The notes below the pieces were generated by a model, which saw only the letters and a list, made by a program, of their open reading frames with translations, did not search any database and had not been told where the DNA came from. Shown in pieces: positions 15,437-22,126 of a stretch of 34,959 nucleotides of DNA. The stretch is taken from positions 1-34,959 of IMG/VR virus record IMGVR_UViG_3300034012_003042; one strand, given 5' to 3'. This stretch comes from a virus. How positions within the stretch are numbered: position 1 is the stretch's first letter; each line of letters begins with the position of its first letter. Position numbers and translations under genes: made by a program.

Positions 15437-16644
15437 GCGACACCGCCGAAAAGGGAGCCCTGCCGCGCGACGGTAGCCCCGAGGCAGTGCGGCGACAGCC
15501 ACAGCCGCTCGCGCCCCTGCTGGTGACCGTCCTCGCCTTGCTGCGCCATGCCCCCCTTCAAGAACCCGGTGCGGAACCACTCGACCTCTCGCCACCCGGC
15601 GCGCGCGAGATCGCCGTGCTCCGCGTCGTATCCCGCGAGCACGATTCTGTACCGCGGGTTGGCGCCGTTCTCGACGCACCACGCGCGCGCGTCGGCGGCG
15701 GGTGTGCCGCCGTCCTCAGTGTAGAGGTCCGCGTTTCGCACGGCGTTGTCGTAGGGCGGGTCGAGGAAGACACCGCAATGCCCGCCCTGTCGCACCGGGA
15801 GCGATTGAAGCGCGCCGCTTGTGCACGCCCGCTCCCACTTGCCGTTGAGTATCCTGACGTGCCGAAGGCGGGCGCTGAGGAAGCGCAGCCACCGCGTGAG
15901 CTCCGGCATGGTCATCGGGTGGTAGTCGCCCACCCCCGGCTCCCTCGCGTTCGCGTGCGACACGCCCTGCCCGTTGTTCCCGAGGTGCGGGATCTTGCGG
16001 TGCACCCCCGGCTCCCTCGCGTTCGCGTGCGCCACGCCGCGCCCGTTGTCGCTGACGTGCGGGATCTGCCGCGCCACCCCCGGCTCCCTCGCGTTCGCGT
16101 GCGCCACGCCCTGCCCGTTGTTCCCGAGGTGCGGTATCTGCCGCTTCACGCCGACGGCGCCGTCCGTGCGCTTCGTGATACGCCCGTCCGCGCCGACGAC
16201 CCACGGCCCGCGGCCTGAGCACCAGCCCGCGCCGATCCATGCGCTCTGCCCCCATGCCCACCACCCGGCCATGCGCGCGTCGTAGAAGTCGGGGTCGGCC
16301 ATGAGCCTCTCGGCGTTGCCCGCCGCCCGCCACGCGAGCAGGGCGAGGTGCCTCGCGTGGAGGTCGGCCTCACACACTGGCCACGACGCCGCTTCGGCCA
16401 CCGCGTCAGGGTCGCGTGCGATTGCCCGCCACGCATTGCAGAGCAGCGCGTCGAGGTCGTTGACCGTCTCGCTGTGGTAGGTGCGATTGGCCTCGTGCGG
16501 GCGGCGCAGGAGCACCGCGAGGCTCCCGGCGAACGGCTCGACGTAGTGGTCCACATCACCGAGCGCGGCCCATACCGCCTCTGCCGCGTCGGCCTTGCCG
16601 CCGAACCAGGGCCACGGCGTTTTGCACAGGTTTTCGAGCGTCAC
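15433..16644 (-). CDS. D12-class DNA adenine N6-methyltransferase with internal 24-residue repeats
   Basis: A 403-residue methylase. N-terminal WPWFGGKADA (FGGK 14-17) and YVEPFAGS (35-41) form the SAM-binding motif region; VFLDPPYDN (DPPY 295-298) is catalytic motif IV. The target-recognition region (about 60-260) contains three near-identical 24-residue units (166-237) of the type GVxRxIPHLGNNGQGVAHAN. Function: transfer of methyl from SAM to adenine N6 in a specific site; phage orphan enzymes of this type protect against host restriction or regulate. No partner endonuclease is nearby. The GTG start overlaps the upstream stop (GTGA at 16641-16644). Confidence 0.85.
   Translation of the reverse strand: MTLENLCKTPWPWFGGKADAAEAVWAALGDVDHYVEPFAGSLAVLLRRPHEANRTYHSETVNDLDALLCNAWRAIARDPDAVAEAASWPVCEADLHARHLALLAWRAAGNAERLMADPDFYDARMAGWWAWGQSAWIGAGWCSGRGPWVVGADGRITKRTDGAVGVKRQIPHLGNNGQGVAHANAREPGVARQIPHVSDNGRGVAHANAREPGVHRKIPHLGNNGQGVSHANAREPGVGDYHPMTMPELTRWLRFLSARLRHVRILNGKWERACTSGALQSLPVRQGGHCGVFLDPPYDNAVRNADLYTEDGGTPAADARAWCVENGANPRYRIVLAGYDAEHGDLARAGWREVEWFRTGFLKGGMAQQGEDGHQQGRERLWLSPHCLGATVARQGSLFGGVA
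15934..16149 (-). repeat. Three tandem 72-bp repeats inside the adenine methylase gene
   Basis: Units 15934-16005, 16006-16077 and 16078-16149 are exactly 72 bp each, so the reading frame is kept. Units 1 and 3 differ at few positions; unit 2 differs more (VSDNGR for LGNNGQ). Each encodes one 24-residue repeat with a PH(L/V)xxNG core and a C-terminal HANAREP. Confidence 0.9.
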
Positions 16645-17066
16645 GGCGTCACCCGAGCGGCCACGCGTGCGGCGAGTCGGAGCACGTCGGCGGGGCCGTA
16701 GCCATGCGCGCCCGGCGGCACGCGGCACCGGCCCCAGCGGAACGACGACACGGCGCCCTCGTCGGTCTGCCCGCAGCGCCGGTAGCCCAGCGCGAGGGCC
16801 GACGCCGCGCGGTCGGGGCCGCCCGCGACGCCTCGACGGGTGCGGCTGATCGGCGCGCCCCAGCACCCGCCCGACCGCGCGGCGCACCCGAGGTGCGACT
16901 CCAGGTAGGCGACCGAGAGGAGCAGGGCGACGGGTACGTGGTGCGCGGCCGCGGCGGCGTCAGCAGAGGCGGCGATTGCCTCGCGACGGGCGAGAATACA
17001 GGCGCGCTCGCGAGCGGGCACAGGCACCGCCAGGAGCAGCGCGGTGAGCCATGCGGCGGCGGTCAC
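16641..17066 (-). CDS. Secreted lytic transglycosylase-like protein
   Basis: A 141-residue protein with an N-terminal hydrophobic segment (AAAWLTALLLAVPVPA) followed by ARE, a likely signal peptide. Residues 42-75 (HHVPVALLLSVAYLESHLGC...GGCWG) match the SLT/goose-lysozyme type active site: a helix ending in catalytic E56-S57 and a Gly-rich loop. The later HGYGPADVLRLAARV fits the closing part of the fold. It would cut peptidoglycan glycan strands in the periplasm. It sits in the repressor operon, far from the late lysis genes. It lacks the length of full SLTs, so activity is uncertain. Confidence 0.6.
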   Translation of the reverse strand: MTAAAWLTALLLAVPVPARERACILARREAIAASADAAAAAHHVPVALLLSVAYLESHLGCAARSGGCWGAPISRTRRGVAGGPDRAASALALGYRRCGQTDEGAVSSFRWGRCRVPPGAHGYGPADVLRLAARVAARVTP

Positions 17067-17230
17067 GACTCACCCCGGCGCGCGGCGTGGCGCACGGCGT
17101 CGAGGACGTCGCACGCGCGAGCGACGAGGCGCACGGCGTCGGGGTGGACGACGGGGGGCAGGTCGTGGGCGATCGCGATCGCGAGGCGCGCGAGGCGTGC
17201 CAGGGCGGCGACGAGAGCAGGGCGGCTCAC
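17063..17230 (-). CDS. Small hypothetical helical protein (55 aa)
   Basis: A GTG at 17228-17230 overlaps the stop of the upstream membrane-protein gene, and its own stop overlaps the next GTG (GTGA on both sides). The product starts VSRPALVAALARLARLAIAI and is Ala/Arg/Leu-rich and helical, with one long amphipathic or weakly hydrophobic helix at residues 5-22. The double overlap supports it as a real gene. Function unknown; given its neighbours it could belong to a small envelope-acting module. Confidence 0.5.
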   Translation of the reverse strand: MSRPALVAALARLARLAIAIAHDLPPVVHPDAVRLVARACDVLDAVRHAARRGES

Positions 17231-17379
17231 GCGCCAGCCCCGTCCGCGGTCAGGGCGCAGGCGACGCAGCCCGCGCCCGCGAGGAGCAGCCCGGCGACGA
17301 CGGCGCCGACGAGCACCAGCGCGCCGCCGGTCGTGACGACCAGCAGCGACAGCGCGTAATCGCGTGACGCGCGGCTCAC
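17227..17379 (-). CDS. Small membrane protein (50 aa)
   Basis: The product begins VSRASRDYALSLLVVTTGGA and continues with LVLVGAVVAGLLLAGAGCVA, giving one long or two short transmembrane segments between residues 8 and 42, with positive charge at the N-terminus. The GTG at 17377-17379 overlaps the repressor stop codon (GTGA). Two genes downstream lies the transglycosylase-like gene. The size and topology would fit a holin-like protein, but many small phage membrane proteins act in exclusion instead. Confidence 0.6.
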   Translation of the reverse strand: MSRASRDYALSLLVVTTGGALVLVGAVVAGLLLAGAGCVACALTADGAGA

Positions 17380-17567
17380 AGGCACCCCGCGAAGAGGCTC
17401 TCGACCGTGGCGTCGAGGGCGCGAGCGATCCGCAGCGCGGAGCGGACGCTGACGCCCAAGCCGCTCTCGGCGCGCTCAATGGTGCCGCGGCGCACGGCCG
17501 CGCGCAGGGCGAGCTCGGTGCGGGAGAGGTGCTGTCTGGTGCGGAGGGAGGCAATCGGGTGGTCCAT
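17376..17567 (-). CDS. XRE/Cro-CI family transcriptional regulator
   Basis: A 63-residue single HTH protein: MDHPIASLRTRQHLSRTELA, LRAAVRRGTIERAESG, then VSVRSALRIARALDATVESL. These are the classic HTH_3 elements (helix 2 LSRTELALRAAV, recognition helix RRGTIERAESG, and helix 4-5 IARALDATVESLF). A GTG at 17574-17576 would add three residues; I prefer the ATG. It is transcribed divergently from the early operon and is the likely repressor or Cro-like switch protein. It has no C-terminal oligomerisation or cleavage domain, so it is not a full CI-type repressor. Confidence 0.8.
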   Translation of the reverse strand: MDHPIASLRTRQHLSRTELALRAAVRRGTIERAESGLGVSVRSALRIARALDATVESLFAGCL

Positions 17568-17699
17568 GCGCTGCACAGTACACAGACCGCGCGTTGGTGC
17601 AAAGTTATTATCCGTTTACTTTTTTCTTGCACGCCGTCGCGGGAGGGCCTACTCAATGGTCACCGCAGCGGATCAACCCCCCGCCGCGGCAGGATCACC
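17568..17699. promoter_or_regulatory. Divergent promoter/operator region between repressor and early operon
   Basis: This A+T-richer stretch contains two facing promoter candidates. Rightward: TTGGTG (17594-17599), 17-nt spacer, TACTTT (17617-17622). Leftward: TTGCAC (rc of 17597-17602), 16-nt spacer, TACTGT (rc of 17575-17580), with the start point at about 17568 and hence an almost leaderless repressor mRNA. An inverted repeat GTGCAA (17597-17602) / TTGCAC (17627-17632) flanks the rightward core promoter, and its left arm overlaps both -35 elements. This is the natural operator candidate for the adjacent HTH protein. Confidence 0.6.
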
Positions 17700-17963
17700 G
17701 TGTACGCAGCTCAGCACTTCGTCGCCCCCCACACCGGCCCCTCCTACGACGCCCCGGCGATCGACCCGAAGCTCGCGGCCCTTCGCGCCATCGCCGCCGC
17801 GTTCGGCAACGCCGCTGCGCGCCAGACCCGCGCCGCCTGCGTCAACGCCCCGGCGACCATCCGGGAGTGCGACCGGCTCCTGGCGACCGACCTCCCCACC
17901 GACGTGCGGACGGCGGTCGAGGCCCTGCGCAGCGCCCGCAGCGCGATGCTGGTGTCGGCGTGA
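17700..17963 (+). CDS. Small hypothetical early protein (87 aa), first gene of the plus-strand operon
   Basis: A GTG start at 17700 is preceded by AGGA at 17691-17694. The product begins VYAAQHFVAPHTGPSYDAPA and is mostly helical and Ala/Arg-rich (LAALRAIAAAFGNAAARQT, IRECDRLLATDLPTDVRTAV). Its stop overlaps the next start (GTGA at 17960-17963). As the first gene after the rightward promoter it should be expressed earliest. No family recognised. Confidence 0.55.
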   Translation: MYAAQHFVAPHTGPSYDAPAIDPKLAALRAIAAAFGNAAARQTRAACVNAPATIRECDRLLATDLPTDVRTAVEALRSARSAMLVSA

Positions 17964-18310
17964 GCGCCCCGATGCCCCTGCTCACCCCGTACCGCCTCGG
18001 CGCCCTTCGCCTCCTGGAGGCCGCTGACCTCGCCATCGGCCCGACGCTCGCCGGCTGGGCCATCACCGACCCCGAGCAGCCCGCCGCCACGGCCCTGATC
18101 GCGTCGGGCGAGACGCTCGCCGCTGCGATCGACGCGGCGCTCCCGGTGGCGCTGGCCGATCACTACGTCACCGCCGAGGACGTGGAGGCGCTCGACGGCC
18201 CCGCGGAGCCCGGGTACTGCGGCTGGTGCGCGGGCACGGGCGAGGGCGTGACCGATCGCCACACCTGCATCGCCTGCCGCGGGTCGGGCGTAGAGCAGGT
18301 GCAGGCGTGA
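17960..18310 (+). CDS. Early protein with DnaJ-type CxxCxGxG zinc-binding motif (116 aa)
   Basis: The N-terminal 70 residues are helical (LGALRLLEAADLAIGP, IASGETLAAAIDAAL). The C-terminus carries CGWCAGTG and CIACRGSG, two CxxCxGxG motifs that together form one zinc centre as in the DnaJ cysteine-rich domain. Phages use such modules in small nucleic-acid or protein-binding factors. There is no J-domain. GTG start overlaps the previous stop, and the next GTG overlaps its own stop. Function unknown beyond zinc binding. Confidence 0.6.
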   Translation: MSAPMPLLTPYRLGALRLLEAADLAIGPTLAGWAITDPEQPAATALIASGETLAAAIDAALPVALADHYVTAEDVEALDGPAEPGYCGWCAGTGEGVTDRHTCIACRGSGVEQVQA

Positions 18311-18561
18311 GTTTGGAGCCGCCCGACGGGTGCGAGGCGTACCCGCGCTGTGGCCTGGACGTCCAGGGGTACTGCCTGTGTCGCCCGCGCATCACGGCGC
18401 GAGTGCCGCCGCCCGACCCGGTGATGGCGTTGGACACACTCTCGATCGCGGCCGACGAGGCGCTGGCGCGCTACCTCGCGGCGCGACGCGCCTCGACGTC
18501 CGAGGCACGCACGACTCACGATTTGCGCGAGGCCGCACGGATGCGCGCCCGCAAGCCCTGA
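18307..18561 (+). CDS. Small hypothetical early protein (84 aa)
   Basis: Coupled GTG start (GTGA at 18307-18310). The product begins VSLEPPDGCEAYPRCGLDVQ and has four Cys in the N-terminal 40 residues (C9, C15, CLC), so possibly a zinc knuckle. A helical, basic C-terminus follows (ARYLAARRASTSEARTTHDL). No family recognised. A 25-nt gap then leads to the recT-like gene. Confidence 0.5.
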   Translation: MSLEPPDGCEAYPRCGLDVQGYCLCRPRITARVPPPDPVMALDTLSIAADEALARYLAARRASTSEARTTHDLREAARMRARKP

Positions 18562-18586
18562 CCAGAGACACCAGGAGGAGACGACG

Positions 18587-19567
18587 ATGATCGACAGCGA
18601 GAAGTTTTCGACGATGGAGAAGGTCGCGGAGAAGCTCTACCGCGCGGGTGTTTTCAGCGGCGAAGTGAAGAGCGCCGACACGGCCTTTGCAATCATCCTC
18701 GCGGGTGACGAGTTGGGCTTCTCGCCGATGGCCAGCGCGCGCAACATCGCGCTGGTCAAGGGCAAGGTCAGCCTCTCTGCCGACGCCATGGTGGGCCTCG
18801 TGAAGCGGGCGGCGGTGTGCGCGGAGTGGCACGTGGTCGACTCGACCGCGGCGGAGTGCACCATCACCACCACGCGCGTCGGTGACGCCACGCCCACGTC
18901 GCTCACCTACACGATCGCGATGGCGACGCGCGCCGGACTCACCGGGTCGCAGACCTGGCGCGCCCACCCCGAGGCGATGCTCCGCGCCCGCTGCGGTGCC
19001 GCCCTGGCCCGCGCGGTGTACCCGGACGTCTGCGGCGGTCTGTATGAGCCCGATGAGGCCGAGGAGATCCGGCGCGGTAGCGCGCCCGCTCGCGCCGAGG
19101 TGCCTGACGTCTCCCTCGCCGCGCTGGAGGCGTGGCGCGCGACGCTCGATGATGTCGCCTCGCTGCGCGACCTGCACGCCGCCTGGGCGCTCGCGGCGCC
19201 GTCGCTACACGCCACGGGGCGCGCGGACCACGGGCGCACGCTAGCGTCGGAGCGGCTCACGGAGCTGGGCTACGCGCTGACGATCGCGGAGGTGCAGTCG
19301 GTGCTGTCGGGCGCCATCGACCCGCCCCTCGCGACGGCGCTGGACGCGCTCTCCGAGATCACCCGCCACGCGGACGACGAGGACGGGGACGGCGTGGTTG
19401 CCGACGCGGTGCGCGTGCTGCGCTCGATCTCGACGGCCGCGGTTCACTCGAAAGTCACGGCCTTTCGCGCGGCGATCAAGCGCGCGACGGCGCTCGGTGT
19501 GCCCGACGCCAAGGGGCGGCTCACCGCCGCGCTGACGCCCCCGGCGGCGCCCGCGGCCGAGGCCTGA
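18587..19567 (+). CDS. RecT-family single-strand annealing protein
   Basis: A 326-residue protein. The N-terminal half shows the RecT-like signature found in phages: AEKLYRAGVFSG, then TAFAIILAGDELGFSPMASA, NIALVKGKVSLSADAMVGLV and a WRAHPEAMLRARCGAALARA helix followed by DVCGGLYEPDEAEE. The C-terminal third is Ala-rich and variable. RecT proteins anneal complementary ssDNA and drive phage recombination, usually with an exonuclease partner; none is adjacent, the only nuclease here being VRR-NUC in another operon. Start ATG is preceded by AGGAGGAG. Confidence 0.75.
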   Translation: MIDSEKFSTMEKVAEKLYRAGVFSGEVKSADTAFAIILAGDELGFSPMASARNIALVKGKVSLSADAMVGLVKRAAVCAEWHVVDSTAAECTITTTRVGDATPTSLTYTIAMATRAGLTGSQTWRAHPEAMLRARCGAALARAVYPDVCGGLYEPDEAEEIRRGSAPARAEVPDVSLAALEAWRATLDDVASLRDLHAAWALAAPSLHATGRADHGRTLASERLTELGYALTIAEVQSVLSGAIDPPLATALDALSEITRHADDEDGDGVVADAVRVLRSISTAAVHSKVTAFRAAIKRATALGVPDAKGRLTAALTPPAAPAAEA

Positions 19568-19664
19568 CACGCGGGGCGGGCTACGGCCCGCCGCTGCCTC
19601 GACGCCCCCCGAGGGGGGCGCGGAGGGAGCGGCGCACGAACGCGACGATCCGAGGGAGACGACG
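19562..19664 (+). repeat. Intercistronic double-hairpin element, copy 1
   Basis: The first 42 nt (19562-19603, from the Ala-stop codons of the recT gene) are identical to 20553-20594. Hairpin A: GGCGGGC-TACG-GCCCGCC (19575-19592), a 7-bp stem with a C(UACG)G tetraloop. Hairpin B: CGCCCCC-CGAG-GGGGGCG (19603-19620). Downstream lie GGAGGGAGCGGCG and GAGGGAGACGACG leading into the next ATG. No U-tract follows, so it is not a standard terminator; mRNA-end protection, attenuation or translational control are possibilities. Confidence 0.75.
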
Positions 19665-20558
19665 ATGACGACGACGAAGAAGACCGAAAAGACCCTGCAG
19701 TTCACGACGCACAAGCCGACGACGCCCGCGGCTGCGGTCACCCGCGCCGTGATGCTGGTGACGCCCGCGCTCGCGGCTGAGTGGCTCAAGAGCAACACCA
19801 ACAACCGACAGTTGAGGAAGAACGTCGTGGAGACGCTCGCAAACATCATCCGTCGAGGCGAGTGGCACACCACGCATCAAGGGATTGCGTTCGGAACTGA
19901 CGGCGCTCTCTACGATGGGCAGCACCGGCTTCGCGCGATCGTTGAGGCTGGCATCGGGGTACACATCGAGGTGACCCGAGGGTTGCCTATGATCGCCGTG
20001 GATGCGATCGACACCGGGGGGACCGTCCGCAGTGCCCGCGACGTCCTGGCTATCAGCGACGGGTTAAAGCTGACGTGCACGCAGAACGCCACGTACGCGA
20101 TGGCGGCCTGCCTGATGGACTTCTCGCGGGTCGACGCGCGACGCCTGACCGCCGATCGTCTGCGTTCTGCGGTTCGTGACCACAGCGCAGCTACGACCGC
20201 GATCTGGTCTGCCGTAGGGACGGTGCATCACACCCTGCGCGCGCTCCCCGCAGCCGTCACCGGCAGCCTTGTGGTGTCGTGGCACTCTCAGCCCGCACGC
20301 GCGTGCGAGTTCGCGCTGATGCTGCGGACTGGCGAGAATCTCAGCAAGTTTCACCCCGCGCTCATGCTGCGGAACTACATCGCGAGCCGCGCCAACCACG
20401 CAGGCTTGATGGGGCAGGGAGCACTCGTATCTCGCACGTTTGCGGCCTTCGATGCCTTCGTTCGCGGCGGCACGCTCCAGGTTCTGAAGGCCAACGATGG
20501 CGCTCGCGACAAGTACGTGATCGCGGCCCGCCGTGCGGTCGAGACGGCCAACGCCTGA
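19665..20558 (+). CDS. DGQHR/ParB-like domain protein
   Basis: A 297-residue protein. After a Thr/Lys-rich N-terminus comes [20 protein letters not shown] (31-50), then [20 protein letters not shown] followed by [10 protein letters not shown]. The DGQHR box (84-88) and the preceding G-x-I-x-x-x-x-x-G-x-L-x-D pattern identify the ParB/Srx-like fold of DGQHR proteins. The remaining two thirds are helical. Phage members are widespread; proposed roles include DNA partition-like binding or nuclease/NTP hydrolysis, none proven for this type. Flanked on both sides by copies of the same double-hairpin element. Confidence 0.6.
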   Translation: MTTTKKTEKTLQFTTHKPTTPAAAVTRAVMLVTPALAAEWLKSNTNNRQLRKNVVETLANIIRRGEWHTTHQGIAFGTDGALYDGQHRLRAIVEAGIGVHIEVTRGLPMIAVDAIDTGGTVRSARDVLAISDGLKLTCTQNATYAMAACLMDFSRVDARRLTADRLRSAVRDHSAATTAIWSAVGTVHHTLRALPAAVTGSLVVSWHSQPARACEFALMLRTGENLSKFHPALMLRNYIASRANHAGLMGQGALVSRTFAAFDAFVRGGTLQVLKANDGARDKYVIAARRAVETANA

Positions 20559-20649
20559 CACGCGGGGCGGGCTACGGCCCGCCGCTGCCTCGACTGCACC
20601 CGAGGGCGCAGCGGAGGGAGCGGCGACGACTCCGAGGGAGATGACGACG
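20553..20649 (+). repeat. Intercistronic double-hairpin element, copy 2
   Basis: Nucleotides 20553-20594 repeat 19562-19603 exactly, including hairpin A (20566-20583). Hairpin B differs in sequence but keeps the fold: CTGCACC-CGAG-GGCGCAG (20594-20611), seven positions with one A/C mismatch and two base-pair changes that preserve pairing relative to copy 1. GGAGGGAGCGGCG and CCGAGGGAGA motifs follow as in copy 1, ending in the start region of the pentapeptide gene. Confidence 0.75.
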
Positions 20650-21174
20650 ATGACGACGATCACAGAGCGATACGCGACGGGCGAACGGGATTTCGCCCGC
20701 GCGTACCTCTACGGCGCGGACCTCACCAGCGCGAACCTCAGCGGCGCGAACCTCAGCGGCGCGAACCTCCGCGGCGCGTACCTCAGCAGCGCGAACCTCT
20801 ACGGCGCGGACCTCAGCGGCGCGGACCTCTACGGCGCGTACCTCCGCGGCGCGGACCTCAGCGGCGCGGACCTCAGCTGCGCGAACCTCAGCTGCGCGTA
20901 CCTCAGCAGCGCGAACCTCAGCTGCGCGAACCTCAGCGGCGCGAACCTCAGCGGCGCGGACCTCTACGGCGCGGACCTCCGCGGCGCGAACCTCACCGGC
21001 GCGAACCTCAGCGGCGCGAACCTCCGCGGCGCGTACCTCAGCTGCGCGAACCTCAGCTGCGCGAACCTCAGCGGCGCGAACCTCCGCGGCGCGGACCTCA
21101 GCGGCGCAAGGCGCTTGTCGACGGACGCGCCCGTCGCGGGCTACGCGCTAGTGACCGTGCTGGAGCGCGCGTGA
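20650..21174 (+). CDS. Pentapeptide-repeat protein
   Basis: A 174-residue protein. After [15 protein letters not shown] there are 28 consecutive A(D/N/Y)L-type pentapeptides (about residues 16-155), the last degenerate, then a short tail ending ALVTVLERA. This composition folds as a right-handed quadrilateral beta helix. Some family members (MfpA, Qnr) mimic DNA and bind gyrase; most are uncharacterised. Here the outward positions are Ser/Gly/Arg/Tyr/Cys. The ATG at 20650 has GAGGGAG 9 nt upstream; the ATG at 20641 is an alternative but sits directly against it. Its stop overlaps the next GTG. Confidence 0.9.
   Translation: MTTITERYATGERDFARAYLYGADLTSANLSGANLSGANLRGAYLSSANLYGADLSGADLYGAYLRGADLSGADLSCANLSCAYLSSANLSCANLSGANLSGADLYGADLRGANLTGANLSGANLRGAYLSCANLSCANLSGANLRGADLSGARRLSTDAPVAGYALVTVLERA
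20701..21105 (+). repeat. Array of 27 tandem 15-bp units coding for pentapeptides
   Basis: Each unit is GCG-(A/G/T)AC-CTC-xxx-xGC or close. Ala is always GCG and Leu always CTC through the 27 units, and Gly is always GGC. This DNA-level uniformity goes beyond what the protein repeat requires and indicates recent expansion or gene conversion by 15-bp steps. Confidence 0.9.
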
Positions 21175-22028
21175 GCGCCGCCGACGGGGGCGCGGCCCCG
21201 CCGCCGGACGTGGCCACAGTCGTCGGGACGTGGGCTGCGTCGCGGCCGAAGCGCGGGCTGATCGACATGACGGGCGTGCGCTCAGGGCGTCTCCTCGTCG
21301 TGGCGCGCGACGTCGTGATGGGCGTCGACCACCACGGTGGCGCGCGGTGGCGCTGCCTGTGCGACTGCGGCGGCGAGACGATCGCCACCGGGTCGCAGCT
21401 CCGCGGTCCGCGCGCGCGGCAGTCGTGCGGCCGCTGCGGGCGCTCACCCGCGGCAGAGGCGCGGCAGCACCGCAGCGGCCCGAGGGCGCGCACGCTGTCG
21501 ATGTCCCGCGCCTCGAAGCGCCTCCTGGTCGTCGGCGCGACGCTCTACCCCGTCGCGGAGCACGCGCTCTACGAGCGCCCGGCGACTCGCGGCGACTGCC
21601 TCGCGGGCGGGAGCAACGCCGCGCGGCCCTGCCCGTGGGTGTCGTGCGCGCAGCACCTCGCGCTGGACGTGCACGAGGGCACCGGCAACCTCAAGGTGAC
21701 CGTCCCCAGCGGCGACGGCGAGCCCGACCTGGACGCCATGCGCGACACCTGCGCGCTGGACGTGGCCGACCGCGGCGGCGAGACGCTGGACGAGGTGGGG
21801 GCGAGCATGAACCTGACGCGCGAGCGCGTACGCCAGCTCGAGGCCGTGGCGCTGAGGGCGCTCGCTCTCGACTCGCTGACGTGCGAGCTCGCGGACGTCG
21901 AGCACGTCGACAGCCGCGGCGAGATCGACCACGCCGATGACGGGAGCGGCGCGCTGTCGACGGCCGACGCGGTGGCGGGGCTGTCCATGCTCTGCGGCGG
22001 CGGCGGCGCGTGGGGGTGGGTGCGGTGA
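21171..22028 (+). CDS. Sigma-70 region 4-like HTH protein fused to an N-terminal zinc domain
   Basis: A 285-residue protein. Residues 30-90 form a phage-type zinc module: [10 protein letters not shown], then WRCLCDCGG (C62, C64, C66) and SCGRC (C86, C89). Residues 139-200 hold RPCPWVSC and [13 protein letters not shown]. Residues 205-233 ([20 protein letters not shown] plus AVALRAL) match region 4.2 of primary sigma factors, the -35 binding HTH. There is no region 2, so it is not a complete sigma factor. A role in transcription control, perhaps redirecting host polymerase, is inferred. GTG start overlaps the previous stop. Confidence 0.75.
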   Translation: MSAADGGAAPPPDVATVVGTWAASRPKRGLIDMTGVRSGRLLVVARDVVMGVDHHGGARWRCLCDCGGETIATGSQLRGPRARQSCGRCGRSPAAEARQHRSGPRARTLSMSRASKRLLVVGATLYPVAEHALYERPATRGDCLAGGSNAARPCPWVSCAQHLALDVHEGTGNLKVTVPSGDGEPDLDAMRDTCALDVADRGGETLDEVGASMNLTRERVRQLEAVALRALALDSLTCELADVEHVDSRGEIDHADDGSGALSTADAVAGLSMLCGGGGAWGWVR

Positions 22029-22126
22029 TGGCGCTCTACTGCCGACGACGCGGCGGGTGGTACGTCGCCCGCGTCGAGGGCGACGCGTGGCGCTGGGTGC
22101 GGGTCGACGGGCCGGGGGTGATTTGA
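22028..22126 (+). CDS. 32-aa basic, Trp-rich mini-protein
   Basis: ATG at 22028 overlaps the TGA of the sigma-like gene (TGATG), and its TGA (22124-22126) overlaps the ATG of the methylase. The sequence starts [20 protein letters not shown] and continues [12 protein letters not shown] directly before the ATG is also in frame. Overlaps on both sides suggest a real coupled gene; no family recognised. Confidence 0.45.
   Translation: MALYCRRRGGWYVARVEGDAWRWVRVDGPGVI

Noticed and set aside
15433-16644. Complete restriction-modification system with the D12 methylase
   Set aside because: Neighbouring genes are a zinc-ribbon protein and a transglycosylase-like protein; no endonuclease was found, and VRR-NUC is of the structure-specific type.
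17407-18027. Plus-strand frame with ATG at 17656 as the first early gene
   Set aside because: The translation is Pro/Ser/Arg/Thr low complexity, typical for an out-of-phase frame. The GTG at 17700 in another frame gives a normal protein that couples to the next gene.
20701-21105. Regular short repeats that could look like a CRISPR or satellite array
   Set aside because: The repeat unit is 15 bp without spacers and translates in frame to pentapeptides; it is a coding repeat.
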